Below, piece after piece: positions 9,401-16,580 of a stretch of DNA of 56,942 bases (within the stretch, counting starts at the first letter, position 1; each line of letters begins with the position of its first letter). The position numbers and the translations under genes are program-made. Under the pieces are notes generated by a model. It worked only from the letters and a program-made list of their open reading frames with translations, ran no database searches and was not told the origin of the DNA. The stretch comes from Nitrospira sp. SG-bin2 (GTDB lineage Bacteria; Nitrospirota; Nitrospiria; Nitrospirales; Nitrospiraceae). The stretch is from assembly GCA_002083405.1 (NCBI GenBank), contig LVWT01000018.1:1-56942 (forward strand). Reading direction: 5' to 3'.

Positions 9401-11961
9401 CCCTCGGGGCTAAAGTTGAGAATCTGACTCTCACCGGCACTACGGCAATCAACGGGACAGGGAACGAATTGAACAACGCGCTGACCGGCAATAGTGCGGC
9501 AAATGCCCTGACTGGTGGCACCGGGGACGATACCTATGTGATCGGCGTGGGCGATTCGATCGTGGAGTTTGCAGGGCAAGGCATAGACACGGTCAGTAGC
9601 GATCAGAGCGTCGTCCTTGCGTCGGACTTGGAGAATGCAACCTTAACCGGTGTGGGGGCCATCAATGCGATAGGGAACGCCGCCGACAACGTGCTGACAG
9701 GAAACAGCGCCGCCAACGTGCTGGACGGCGGAGCGGGAGCGGATCAGCTGATTGGTGGGGACGGCGATGATACCTATCTGGTCGGAGCCGGCGATACGAT
9801 TGTTGAGCAGCCGTTTCAAGGCATCGATACAGTGGTGGCCGATGCCACGTTCACGCTGAGCAATGATCTGGAGAACCTGACGTTAATAGGAACTGCCGTC
9901 ATCAATGGAACCGGCAACGGTGGCAATAACGTACTCACTGGGAATAGCGCCGCCAACATCCTGACCGGCGGGGCCGGGGACGATATCTACGTCGTGGATG
10001 GAGCCGACACCATCATCGAGAATGCTGGAGAAGGGACGGACACCGTTCAGACATCAGCCAGTTGGGTGCTTGCAGGTGATCTGGAAAACGTGACGCTGAC
10101 TGGGACTGATGCGATCAACGGCACCGGCAATGCACTGGATAATATTCTGACGGGCAACAGTGCGGCGAACGTCCTGACTGGTGGCGCCGGCGATGATACC
10201 TACGTCGTGGATGGCACAGACACCATCGTGGAACTGGCGAATGAGGGGACTGATACAGTCCAGAGTTCGGCCAACTTCACTCTGATGACTCATCTCGAAC
10301 ATTTGACTCTGACCGGCACAGACGCGGTCAACGGCACTGGGAATGCACTGAACAATATCTTGAATGGAAATACCGGCGCCAACGTACTTGATGGTGGAGC
10401 GGGTGCCGATACGATGTTCGGAGATGCCGGGGACGATACCTATGTGGTCGACAACGTTGGGGATACCGTGACGGAAAACGCCTCTGCCGGTGCCGATACG
10501 GTTCAGAGCAGCATCACCTATACGTTGGGAGCCAACGTCGAGAATGTGACGTTGACGGGCACGGCGGCGATCAATGGCACTGGCAACTCCTTGGCGAATG
10601 TGCTTATCGGCAACAGTGCGGCCAACGTGCTCACCGGCGGCACTGGTAACGATACCTATGTCGTGGGTGCTGGCGATACAGTTACCGAGGCGGCGAGTGC
10701 GGGAACGGACACCGTGCACAGTTCAGTCACCTGGACGCTGGGCAATAACGTTGAAAATCTGACTCTGACTGGGACTGCGGCGATCAATGGGAGCGGCAAC
10801 ACGCTCAACAATACGCTCATCGGCAACAGCGCGGCGAATGTCTTGAGCGGCGGCACGGGCAACGATACCATGTCAGGCGGGGCTGGCAATGATACCTATG
10901 TCGTCAATGTGACCGGCGACGTGGTGACGGAACTGGCCAATGAGGGGACAGATACGGTCCAAAGCGCTGTCACCTGGACACTGGGAGCGAATGTCGAGAA
11001 TCTCACTCTCACCGGCACAACTGCGATCAATGGTACCGGCAATGTGCTGGACAATGTGTTGATCGGTAACAGTGCGGCGAATACACTGAATGGCGGCGCG
11101 GGCCACGATACACTCGATGGTGGCGCGGGCAATGACACGATGGTGGGCGGTACCGGAAACGATGTCTATGTGGTCAATGCCACCGGCGATGTCGTGACGG
11201 AGCTGGCCAATGAAGGGATCGATACCGTGCTCAGTGCCGTGACGAGAACTTTGGGTACCAATCAGGAGAACCTCACTCTCACCGGTACCAGCGCCATCAA
11301 TGCGACGGGCAACACGCTGGACAATGTGCTGACGGGGAATAGCGCAGCGAACGTGCTGACTGGCGGTGCGGGGAACGATACGTATGTGGTGGGGACCGGG
11401 GATACCGTGACGGAGGGGGCGAGTGCCGGAATGGATACGGTGCACAGTGCGATCACCTGGACACTGGGGAGTAACATTGAGAACCTGACCTTAACCGGCA
11501 CCGCTGCTGTCAACGGCACGGGCAACACCTTGAACAATGTTCTAAGTGGGAACAGTGCGAACAACCTTCTGACAGGGTTGGGGGGCAACGATACCTATCT
11601 GTATAGTCGAGGCGGAGGTCAGGACAGGGTCATCGACAATTCAGGCGCTGCCGACTCCATGTTGTTCGGCGCCACGATCAACCCGCTTGATCTGGTGCTC
11701 AGCAGGCAGGTGAACGATTTGCGGCTGGCGGTTCATGGCGGTACAGACCAGATCACGATTCAGAATTGGTATTCCAGTTCGACGACCAATCAGATCGAAA
11801 CGATCCAAGCCGGTAACGGCCAGACCCTACTCAACACTCAAGTGGATCAACTTATTCAGGCCATGGCCTCATTCAGCCAGCAGTCCGGGTTGACCTGGGA
11901 TCAGGCCATCGATCTACAGCCGCAACAGGTGCAGGCGGTGTTGGCGGCGAGCTGGCAGTAG
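3478..11961 (+). CDS. Giant secreted RTX protein with N-terminal lipase-3 domain
   Basis: A 2827-residue calcium-binding RTX protein, likely exported by the type I system encoded downstream. The ATG at 3478 is preferred over a TTG at 3448 because AGAGGTG lies just upstream. Residues ~1-430 form a class-3 lipase domain with nucleophile elbow GHSLGGGLAA (Ser122). Residues ~430-1220 and ~1430-1750 hold many GGxGxDxLxGG nonapeptide blocks. Residues ~1225-1425 are two tandem putative-Ig/cadherin-like domains (LTYSASLAGGSALPTWLTF, then LTYGTTLADGSLLPAWLTF). Residues ~1770-2700 are about twelve repeats of the ENLTLTGTAAINGTGN type. The last ~85 residues (from LRLAVHGGTDQITIQNW to the C terminus) form an HCBP-related/secretion tail, nearly shared with the 1138-residue RTX protein. 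There is no N-terminal signal peptide, as expected for type I export. Confidence 0.93.
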   Translation: MTVQPSDYALMAGASYISTRPDINKFPIPMDWATIPGPNGYRLNPSSGFEAAAYRNITTNEIVISYAGTNPGDLSGDMAANIGLATGVGSDQLREAAVFYLNIQRQLQTANITATITFTGHSLGGGLAALMGVFFSKQAVTFDQAPFANSAEASLVPPDVAANLKAYLLGQNYTETELQGLTNFLTQRAALPMGEIPNTNLVKSINVQGELLSGMPYNIPDRIGQSSDIPTNAPGVTGVNLHSVALLTAFLQSKGTAPLQHALNDVTFKLTNLVEMIFDDNLYANPTTDAENRNFLERLVQNEQGNAMVTRFTSDLWKLAQDGGLTIMDGPAPATNLVSKALIAFAMQMYYQDTAQATNREKELFTSVTGGVQFDRANVTDTLATAKGYNDFHFYLINNFSPADRQRIEDLLPVLRDWYVQAGGSGMEATDTQNRGAFMLGGYREDTLAGGAGTDLLIGNAGHDSLTGGAGADTLIGGAGFDRYYYNTGDGHDRIEDSDARGIIVVNGQMLVGGVKKAGQTDWESADGTITYRMSGTDLIVELAGETILTVNEDFESGQFGIRLIDEAAPPSYDNGWDTRRYYAETGLEPDGPAWDRTYPYTDPPVNLIIYGGENPNDLGSFHDGNDQFYGYGGNDSIIAGIGHDRVYGGEGNDWIHGGILTVSVEENIDNSDGDDYLDGENGDDHLAGLAGNDRLFGGAGSDRLEGDGDTSRTFYYVPSGGDDVLDGGAGNDFLYGDYGADVLFGGDDDDYLRGDYVRHYRMARAGTLEDWNTRYPVSFDVTRAGNDFLDGGAGDDEMYGDGGDDTLIGGTGNDILVGDYRRDFYFYEGGEWREGVFYPDPGDPAPWTDEAVLDESGDDVLEGGEGDDTLIGQRGDDILAGGTGADILFGDVGADTLFGNDGDDFLYGDTDGPEIFTGANDFLDGGAGDDQLVGDSGDDVLVGGIGNDLLVGDNDLNPQIIGADVLFGDAGDDELQGGSGNDLLYGGVGSDAYVLNVGDGQDETFEEDRIGDVNTIIFGPGITLEMLTFTPNAAQETLLIQAGADSILVHGFTNNGVNGIGGMQHISVDGLGYSLLDLLGLPSGDVVGTSGADLIRTGNGNDTIFAAAGNDTITANAGNDYLAGGAGHDTYTFNFGDGLDTIQDTAMVGAGNRIVFGAGITAMSLTYTQSSDMLTIVYNGTADAIQLVGFNQNTVLGSLVVSTLEFSDNSVVNLADLYPTFTNHIPTLANPIADQTVLEDAPLSAVVPANTFADQDSGDVLTYSASLAGGSALPTWLTFDPVSGAFSGTPDNAQVGTIGLRVTATDSMNASVSDIFNLTITNVNDAPTVAVPVADQFATKDISFTFVVPTGTFADVDVGDTLTYGTTLADGSLLPAWLTFNPSTRTFSGTPQMTDVGVLSVRVTATDTGSLSVSDVFTLSVAHGLNEIVGTSANETLTGTVGHDLLRGLGGNDTLLGLDGNDTLEGGDGNDQLSGGNGNDTLDGGAGDDQLHAGTPGEAGNNILRGGAGADRLEGYSGNDTFQGGAGNDTFYDSYGGQNVYLFDRGDGQDTISSSYGTVRFGAGVLPTEVTVRGNRLGSMTLSIAGTSDQIDIFGWMNPSSTVRIDRVEFADGTVWNAATLRAMATAGTSGNDYLGGTNGNETLAGLGGNDLIQAYSGSDVLDGGFGNDTLWGGLGDDTYVFGRGYGSDLIQDDGGIADTIQLASGILLADVTLLQNGSVLLLSLDQSATQIRFAGIEQIEFAGGPLWDAAAIAAHTFVGSVNAMFGTAGNDTFVVDHTLDTVTESVNQGTDTIQSLVSYTLPDNVENLTLTGYFNVDGTGNSLNNVIIGNSGNNVLAGGLGFDTLQGGAGDDAYILVFGGVIIEAPNEGLDAITFIGDAVNGGWNYTLPDNVENLFVSAAGQVISSARSFYGNGLNNFIQGDAEWFNYIDGGLGADMMVGGRYTDTYVVDHAGDVIVETGSFLDTVLSSISYTLGAKVENLTLTGTTAINGTGNELNNALTGNSAANALTGGTGDDTYVIGVGDSIVEFAGQGIDTVSSDQSVVLASDLENATLTGVGAINAIGNAADNVLTGNSAANVLDGGAGADQLIGGDGDDTYLVGAGDTIVEQPFQGIDTVVADATFTLSNDLENLTLIGTAVINGTGNGGNNVLTGNSAANILTGGAGDDIYVVDGADTIIENAGEGTDTVQTSASWVLAGDLENVTLTGTDAINGTGNALDNILTGNSAANVLTGGAGDDTYVVDGTDTIVELANEGTDTVQSSANFTLMTHLEHLTLTGTDAVNGTGNALNNILNGNTGANVLDGGAGADTMFGDAGDDTYVVDNVGDTVTENASAGADTVQSSITYTLGANVENVTLTGTAAINGTGNSLANVLIGNSAANVLTGGTGNDTYVVGAGDTVTEAASAGTDTVHSSVTWTLGNNVENLTLTGTAAINGSGNTLNNTLIGNSAANVLSGGTGNDTMSGGAGNDTYVVNVTGDVVTELANEGTDTVQSAVTWTLGANVENLTLTGTTAINGTGNVLDNVLIGNSAANTLNGGAGHDTLDGGAGNDTMVGGTGNDVYVVNATGDVVTELANEGIDTVLSAVTRTLGTNQENLTLTGTSAINATGNTLDNVLTGNSAANVLTGGAGNDTYVVGTGDTVTEGASAGMDTVHSAITWTLGSNIENLTLTGTAAVNGTGNTLNNVLSGNSANNLLTGLGGNDTYLYSRGGGQDRVIDNSGAADSMLFGATINPLDLVLSRQVNDLRLAVHGGTDQITIQNWYSSSTTNQIETIQAGNGQTLLNTQVDQLIQAMASFSQQSGLTWDQAIDLQPQQVQAVLAASWQ
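8790..11600 (+). repeat. Tandem coding repeats in the giant RTX gene
   Basis: About twelve units of roughly 75-95 codons. Each carries an RTX turn (GGAGNDTYVV), a V.E....GTDTVQSS strand, a YTLG.NVENLTLTG strand and an AINGTGN..NN.L.GNSAAN turn. Units are diverged at DNA level but clearly homologous, and six further units occur in the 12401-15817 gene. One unit has lost the pattern (NVENLFVSAAGQ). The region is prone to recombination and misassembly. Confidence 0.85.
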
Positions 11962-12400
11962 TGTGCTGTTGAGAGATCGTGCAAGCAACGTACTATCGGC
12001 AAGGACGACTGCCTGACGAATGGATAGGTATCCATGAGACTCGGACGGTCTGTGACCCGCTTTTTTCAGCGGGAGCCGGACTAGCTTTCCTTTGAAACAT
12101 CACATTCATGTGCCTCTGTTGTTCGCACCACTGGTGTTCAATCTCAGCTGAGCGGCGATATCACCACAGTGCCTGTCCTCATCCATTGTCGGCACATTAC
12201 TTGCTGTTGCTAGGTGGCCCTTGATGCGAGTGAATGTGAGCCAGATCTCGATCGCAATGAACCCTACTATATATGGTTAGGGAAGCAACCACACCATCCA
12301 GATGAATGAACTCATTGCCTGAATCTGCGGGACGGATGCGGACGATTTGTGTCCGTCTTGTTCAATAATGGCCTTTCGATAACGGGAAGGAAAGAACGAC
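11962..12400 (+). other. Intergenic spacer between the two RTX genes (439 bp)
   Basis: No convincing gene. There is a 14-bp palindrome TGGATAGGTATCCA at 12021-12034. A weak hairpin follows (CCCGC, T-rich loop, GCGGG at 12056-12073) that could be a poor terminator. An AT-rich patch CTACTATATATGG near 12265-12278 might hold a promoter -10. The next gene has an AAGGAAAG SD. The second RTX gene may therefore have its own promoter. Confidence 0.45.
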
Positions 12401-15400
12401 ATGGCTGATATCTATGGAACGAACGGGAACGACTTTCTGAATGGTACTTCCGGTGATGACAATATATTTGGCTTGGGGGGCGACGATACGCTGTACGGGT
12501 ACGAGGGGCAGGATACCTTGTTGGGGGGCGCGGGGAATGATCTGTTAGAGGGCGGCTATGGCAATGATGTGCTCAACGGCGGGACGGGTTCCGATATCCT
12601 CCGCGATATAGGCGGCAGCGATATGTACATCTTTGGTGTGGGCAGTGGAATTGATACCGTGCAGGACTGGGGTTGGGACGTGGCAGATGTGGACACAGTC
12701 GTAGTGGGGCAGGGCGTGACGCCGAGCATGTTGCTCGTGACGCAAGACTGGGCGACGAATCCGGGTGGACTCACGCTGCGACTGGCACACACAAACGATC
12801 AGCTCGTCATCCAGGGTTTTAATTCGATGGAGCAGATTCAGTTTGTCGATGGCACGGTGTGGGATGCGGCGGCGATTCAAGCGCGCATGCAGCAAGTCCA
12901 GACGGGGACCGCGGGCACGGATTATCTGAGTGGTGGATTTCAAGGTGATTATCTACAAGGCTTGGGGGGCGACGACCATCTCTGGGGGAATGACGGCCAC
13001 GATACCCTCATGGGCGGGACGGGCAACGATATGCTGCAAGGCGGGCAGGGCAACGACGTGCTCAACGGCGGGAGTGGGAATGATCAGCTGCAAGATATGG
13101 CGGGCAGCGACACGTACATCTTTGATATGGGCAGTGGCATTGATACCGTGCAGGACTGGGGCGGGGATGTGACTGATGTGGATACGGTGATGGTGGGCCC
13201 GGGCGTGACGCCGAGCACGTTGTTCGTGACGCAGGATTGGGCGACCAATCCAGGCGGGCTGACCCTGCGGCTGGCGCAGAGTGACGATCAGCTGCAGATC
13301 CAGGGGTTCAACAGTATTGAGCGGATTCAGTTTGCCGACGGGACCGTGTGGGATCAGGCGGCGATCCAAGCAAGGCTTCAGCAGTCTCTGACGGGGACAG
13401 AAGGCGATGATTATCTGTGGGGAAGTGCTGAATCGAACTATATGCAAGGTCTTGGAGGGAATGACTCTCTTTCTGGAAATGATGGGGATGACGTGTTGCT
13501 GGGCGGGGCCGGGAACGATTATCTGGATGGGGGGTTGGGGAACGACGTGTACGACGGGGGCGCGGGCAACGATGGGATGTACGATTTCGGTGGCAGTGAC
13601 ACGTATCGGTGGGGGGGCGGGAGCGGGCAGGATACGGTGTCCGACACGGACTTCAGCATGCCAGGTGTGCTCGACACCGTGGAGGTGCAGGGGGCGACGC
13701 CGAACGATGTGACCGTGACACGGGATTGGGGTGTGAGCCCCAACGCCATCACGCTGCGTCTGAACGCGACGGGCGATACGCTGACGATTCAGGACTGGTT
13801 TAATCCCCACGGGCAAATCGAGGAGATTCGGTTTGCGGACGGGACGGTGTGGGATCAGGCGGCGGTGCTGGCGCGATTGGAGACCACGCTGACCGGCACG
13901 GAGGGGGATGATGCTTTTCTGTACGGCAGCGAGCTGGCGGACACGATCCACGGGTTGGGCGGCAACGATAGCCTCAATGGCCAAGCAGGGGATGATGTGT
14001 TGGACGGAGGAGCTGGAGCAGATCAGATGTTCGGCGGCAGCGGCGATGATACGTTCATTGTCGACAATGCCGCGGATGTCGTGACTGAGTTCACGGGAGA
14101 CGGGAATGATCAGGTCTATACCTCGGTGAGCTTCTCGCTGACCGGAGATGCCGACATCGAAACAATGATCCTGACCGGAACAGCCTCAATCGATGCCACC
14201 GGCAGCTCCACCAATAATACAGTCATCGGAAATAGCGGCAATAATACGCTTGATGGTGGTCTCGGCAGCGATCTGTTGCAGGGTGGGGAAGGCCACGATG
14301 TGTATGTGGTCGATAACGTGGGAGACAGTGTGGCGGAGAATCTTAATGAAGGGATCGACAGGGTTCAGTCCTCGGTCACGTACTCACTTGGTGCGAATAT
14401 CGAACATCTGACGTTGATTGGATCAGCGGCCATCAATGGAACTGGCAATGAGCTGGACAATCTGCTTGCCGGCAATAGTGCGGCTAACATACTCACTGGT
14501 GGCGCCGGGAACGATACCTACATCGTTGGAGCCGGCGATGTGGTTGTGGAAGGCCTCAATGAGGGGATGGATCTGGTCCAGAGTGATGCATCGTTTGTCC
14601 TTTCAGATCATGTCGAAGACTTGACGTTGACCGGCACCGGTGCGATCAACGGGACCGGCAATAGCCTCAATAACGTACTACTTGGCAACGTCGCGGCGAA
14701 CGTGCTCGATGGCGCGGCTGGGGCAGATAGTCTGACGGGTGGGCAGGGTGATGACACGTACGTAGTGGACAACGTAGGCGACACAGTGACTGAGGCTGCG
14801 AATGAAGGTTTCGATACTGTGCAAAGCAACATCACCTATACGTTGGGAACCAATGTTGAGAATCTCACCTTGAGCGGATCCTCTGCGATCAATGGAACCG
14901 GAAATAGTCTTGATAACGTTCTCACGGGCAACAGCGCAGCCAATGTGTTGACTGGTGGAGCGGGGAACGACACCTACGTGATCGGGGTGGGTGACTCGGT
15001 CGTTGAAGCGGCGGGTGGTGGAACCGATACTGTGCACAGCGCACTGACCTACACGCTTGGTGCGAACGTTGAAAATCTTACGCTGACCGGTTCTTCGGCA
15101 ATCAACGGGACCGGGAATTCTCTCAGTAATGTGTTAGCCGGTAACAGTGCGGCCAATGTGCTGACTGGTGGAGCCGGGAATGACACCTATGTCGTAGGGG
15201 CCGGAGACTCGGTGGTCGAGTCAAATAATAATGGAACGGATACGGTTCAAAGCTCTGTGACCTGGACCTTGGGATCGAACCTTGAAAACCTCACGCTTGT
15301 TGGTTCGGCTGCCATCAATGGGACCGGCAATAGTCTGAACAATGTGTTGACCGGCAACAGCGCCAACAACGTGTTGAATGCATCCGGCGGAGCCGATACC

Positions 15401-15817
15401 CTGCGTGGCGGGCTTGGCAACGACGCGATCAACGGCGGCAGCGGCAGCGATACCTATCTCTTCGGCCGTGGCGAGGGACAGGATCTCGTGCAGGACAGCG
15501 GCGGGTCGGCAGACCGGGTCGCCTATGATGCAGGGATCAATCCTCTCGATCTCGTCATTAGCCGGCAAGCGAACGATCTCCGCCTGTCCATTCATGGGTC
15601 GACCGATTATGTGACGGTCCAGAACTGGTACACCAGTTCATCGAATCGGACCGAGACGATCCAGGCCGGCAACGGGCAAGTCCTCCTCAGCACCCAAGTG
15701 GATCAGCTCATCCAGGCCATGGCTTCATTCAGCCAGCAGACCGGTCTGACCTGGGATCAGGCCATTGATCAGCAGCCGCAGCAGGTGCAGAATATTCTGG
15801 CTGCCAACTGGCAGTAG
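12401..15817 (+). CDS. RTX calcium-binding protein without enzymatic domain
   Basis: A 1138-residue protein made almost entirely of RTX-type repeats, starting immediately with MADIYGTNGNDFLNGT. Residues ~1-500 consist of three homologous modules of about 165 residues. Each has several GGxGxDxLxGG turns, then a DTYIF...GIDTVQDWG strand, a conserved TQDWATNPGGLTLRL segment and an IQFADGTVWD...IQARL tail. Residues ~500-1030 contain six ENLTLTG/INGTGN repeats like those of the giant neighbour. The final ~85 residues are nearly identical in pattern to the neighbour's C terminus (QVDQLIQAMASFSQQ, TWDQAID), supporting export by the same type I machinery. With no catalytic domain seen, a surface-layer, adhesive or matrix role is plausible. 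It is followed by a strong hairpin terminator. Confidence 0.92.
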   Translation: MADIYGTNGNDFLNGTSGDDNIFGLGGDDTLYGYEGQDTLLGGAGNDLLEGGYGNDVLNGGTGSDILRDIGGSDMYIFGVGSGIDTVQDWGWDVADVDTVVVGQGVTPSMLLVTQDWATNPGGLTLRLAHTNDQLVIQGFNSMEQIQFVDGTVWDAAAIQARMQQVQTGTAGTDYLSGGFQGDYLQGLGGDDHLWGNDGHDTLMGGTGNDMLQGGQGNDVLNGGSGNDQLQDMAGSDTYIFDMGSGIDTVQDWGGDVTDVDTVMVGPGVTPSTLFVTQDWATNPGGLTLRLAQSDDQLQIQGFNSIERIQFADGTVWDQAAIQARLQQSLTGTEGDDYLWGSAESNYMQGLGGNDSLSGNDGDDVLLGGAGNDYLDGGLGNDVYDGGAGNDGMYDFGGSDTYRWGGGSGQDTVSDTDFSMPGVLDTVEVQGATPNDVTVTRDWGVSPNAITLRLNATGDTLTIQDWFNPHGQIEEIRFADGTVWDQAAVLARLETTLTGTEGDDAFLYGSELADTIHGLGGNDSLNGQAGDDVLDGGAGADQMFGGSGDDTFIVDNAADVVTEFTGDGNDQVYTSVSFSLTGDADIETMILTGTASIDATGSSTNNTVIGNSGNNTLDGGLGSDLLQGGEGHDVYVVDNVGDSVAENLNEGIDRVQSSVTYSLGANIEHLTLIGSAAINGTGNELDNLLAGNSAANILTGGAGNDTYIVGAGDVVVEGLNEGMDLVQSDASFVLSDHVEDLTLTGTGAINGTGNSLNNVLLGNVAANVLDGAAGADSLTGGQGDDTYVVDNVGDTVTEAANEGFDTVQSNITYTLGTNVENLTLSGSSAINGTGNSLDNVLTGNSAANVLTGGAGNDTYVIGVGDSVVEAAGGGTDTVHSALTYTLGANVENLTLTGSSAINGTGNSLSNVLAGNSAANVLTGGAGNDTYVVGAGDSVVESNNNGTDTVQSSVTWTLGSNLENLTLVGSAAINGTGNSLNNVLTGNSANNVLNASGGADTLRGGLGNDAINGGSGSDTYLFGRGEGQDLVQDSGGSADRVAYDAGINPLDLVISRQANDLRLSIHGSTDYVTVQNWYTSSSNRTETIQAGNGQVLLSTQVDQLIQAMASFSQQTGLTWDQAIDQQPQQVQNILAANWQ

Positions 15818-15837
15818 TACCGCGTCATTCGTGTCAT

Positions 15838-15875
15838 AGAAGGGGAGGTCTTCTTATCGGAAGGTCTCCCCTTCT
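15838..15875 (+). terminator. Hairpin terminator after the second RTX gene
   Basis: A 16-bp stem (15838-15853 with 15860-15875, including two G-U pairs) with a 6-base loop, 20 bases after the stop codon. The 3' arm ends in CTTCTTGT, so the U-tract is modest. Confidence 0.7.
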
Positions 15876-15998
15876 TGTATCAACAGGAATTCAATGGCTG
15901 TATTTGCTTGTGCGGAACTTTCATTAGGATGACAATGCACTGTATGTCCATGATCCATTCAAGTTTCGTTCGTTACCTAGTACCAGGGAGGTTATCCA

Positions 15999-16322
15999 GT
16001 GAGTGAATCCAAAGACGCGACCATTTCCTTGAATGTCCGGTTGAAAGCCTCCGAGTCCTCAGCGCATCCCCGTGCAGTGAATTATGCGAACGTCGGCGTC
16101 GCGCAGGGAACTGCCTATCTGGATTTCGGTTTCATCGAGCCGGCCCTGCTCGCTGCAATTGCAAAGACAGCGAAGGACGGACAAGCGGCCCCGAAGGGGT
16201 TGGAGGGGCATCTCGTTACTCGTGTGGCGATGGATGTCGGCACTTTGGCGAGGCTGCATCAGCAGATCCAGCAGGTCTTGGCAGGTGTGCGGAGTGCGCG
16301 CCAGGCGAAACCGAAGGCGTAG
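15999..16322 (+). CDS. Small DUF3467-like protein, copy 2
   Basis: A 107-residue paralogue of the protein at 2342-2677 (see the shared motifs there), about 75% identical over the core by eye. It starts at GTG, supported by a GGGAGG SD six bases upstream. Differences cluster at the C terminus, which is basic (RSARQAKPKA). It lies between the RTX terminator and the ABC exporter gene, so it is likely the first gene of, or a neighbour to, the secretion operon. No membrane segment or signal peptide is seen. The function is unknown; paired retention around the RTX cluster suggests a dosage, chaperone or regulatory role, which is inference. Confidence 0.78.
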   Translation: MSESKDATISLNVRLKASESSAHPRAVNYANVGVAQGTAYLDFGFIEPALLAAIAKTAKDGQAAPKGLEGHLVTRVAMDVGTLARLHQQIQQVLAGVRSARQAKPKA

Positions 16323-16580
16323 GACAAGCACAGCGCCGAGTGGCTCAGGAGTGATGAGTAACTGCAAAAAATGCCGTCATGTGAGTGTTGTACTCACGTC
16401 TGGAGCCACACTGCCGCAACAATCCATCAAGCCCTTGTCATTGTCACTGGTTCCAGGCGAGAGAGAAGATTGTGCTTTGGAATTAGCGTGCACGGGCGGG
16501 GAGGAAGGCCTGTTACGTAGTGTTCTGTAGGAAACGGCGAAACTGTTTTGTTTCATAAGCAAATGCTCTAAGATGCGTCG

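Noticed and set aside
10054..10719. Long - strand frames antisense to the RTX repeats
   Set aside because: Caused by the periodic codon pattern of the RTX gene; His/Ile-rich translations without domains.
12056..12073. CCCGC/GCGGG hairpin with T-rich loop after the giant RTX gene
   Set aside because: The stem is only 5 bp and the T-run is in the loop rather than after it; not called a terminator.
16354..16530. 58-codon + strand frame with a CKKC motif in the spacer before the ABC exporter
   Set aside because: The SD is too close to the ATG, and the sequence after the first ten residues has no recognisable pattern; not reported as a gene.
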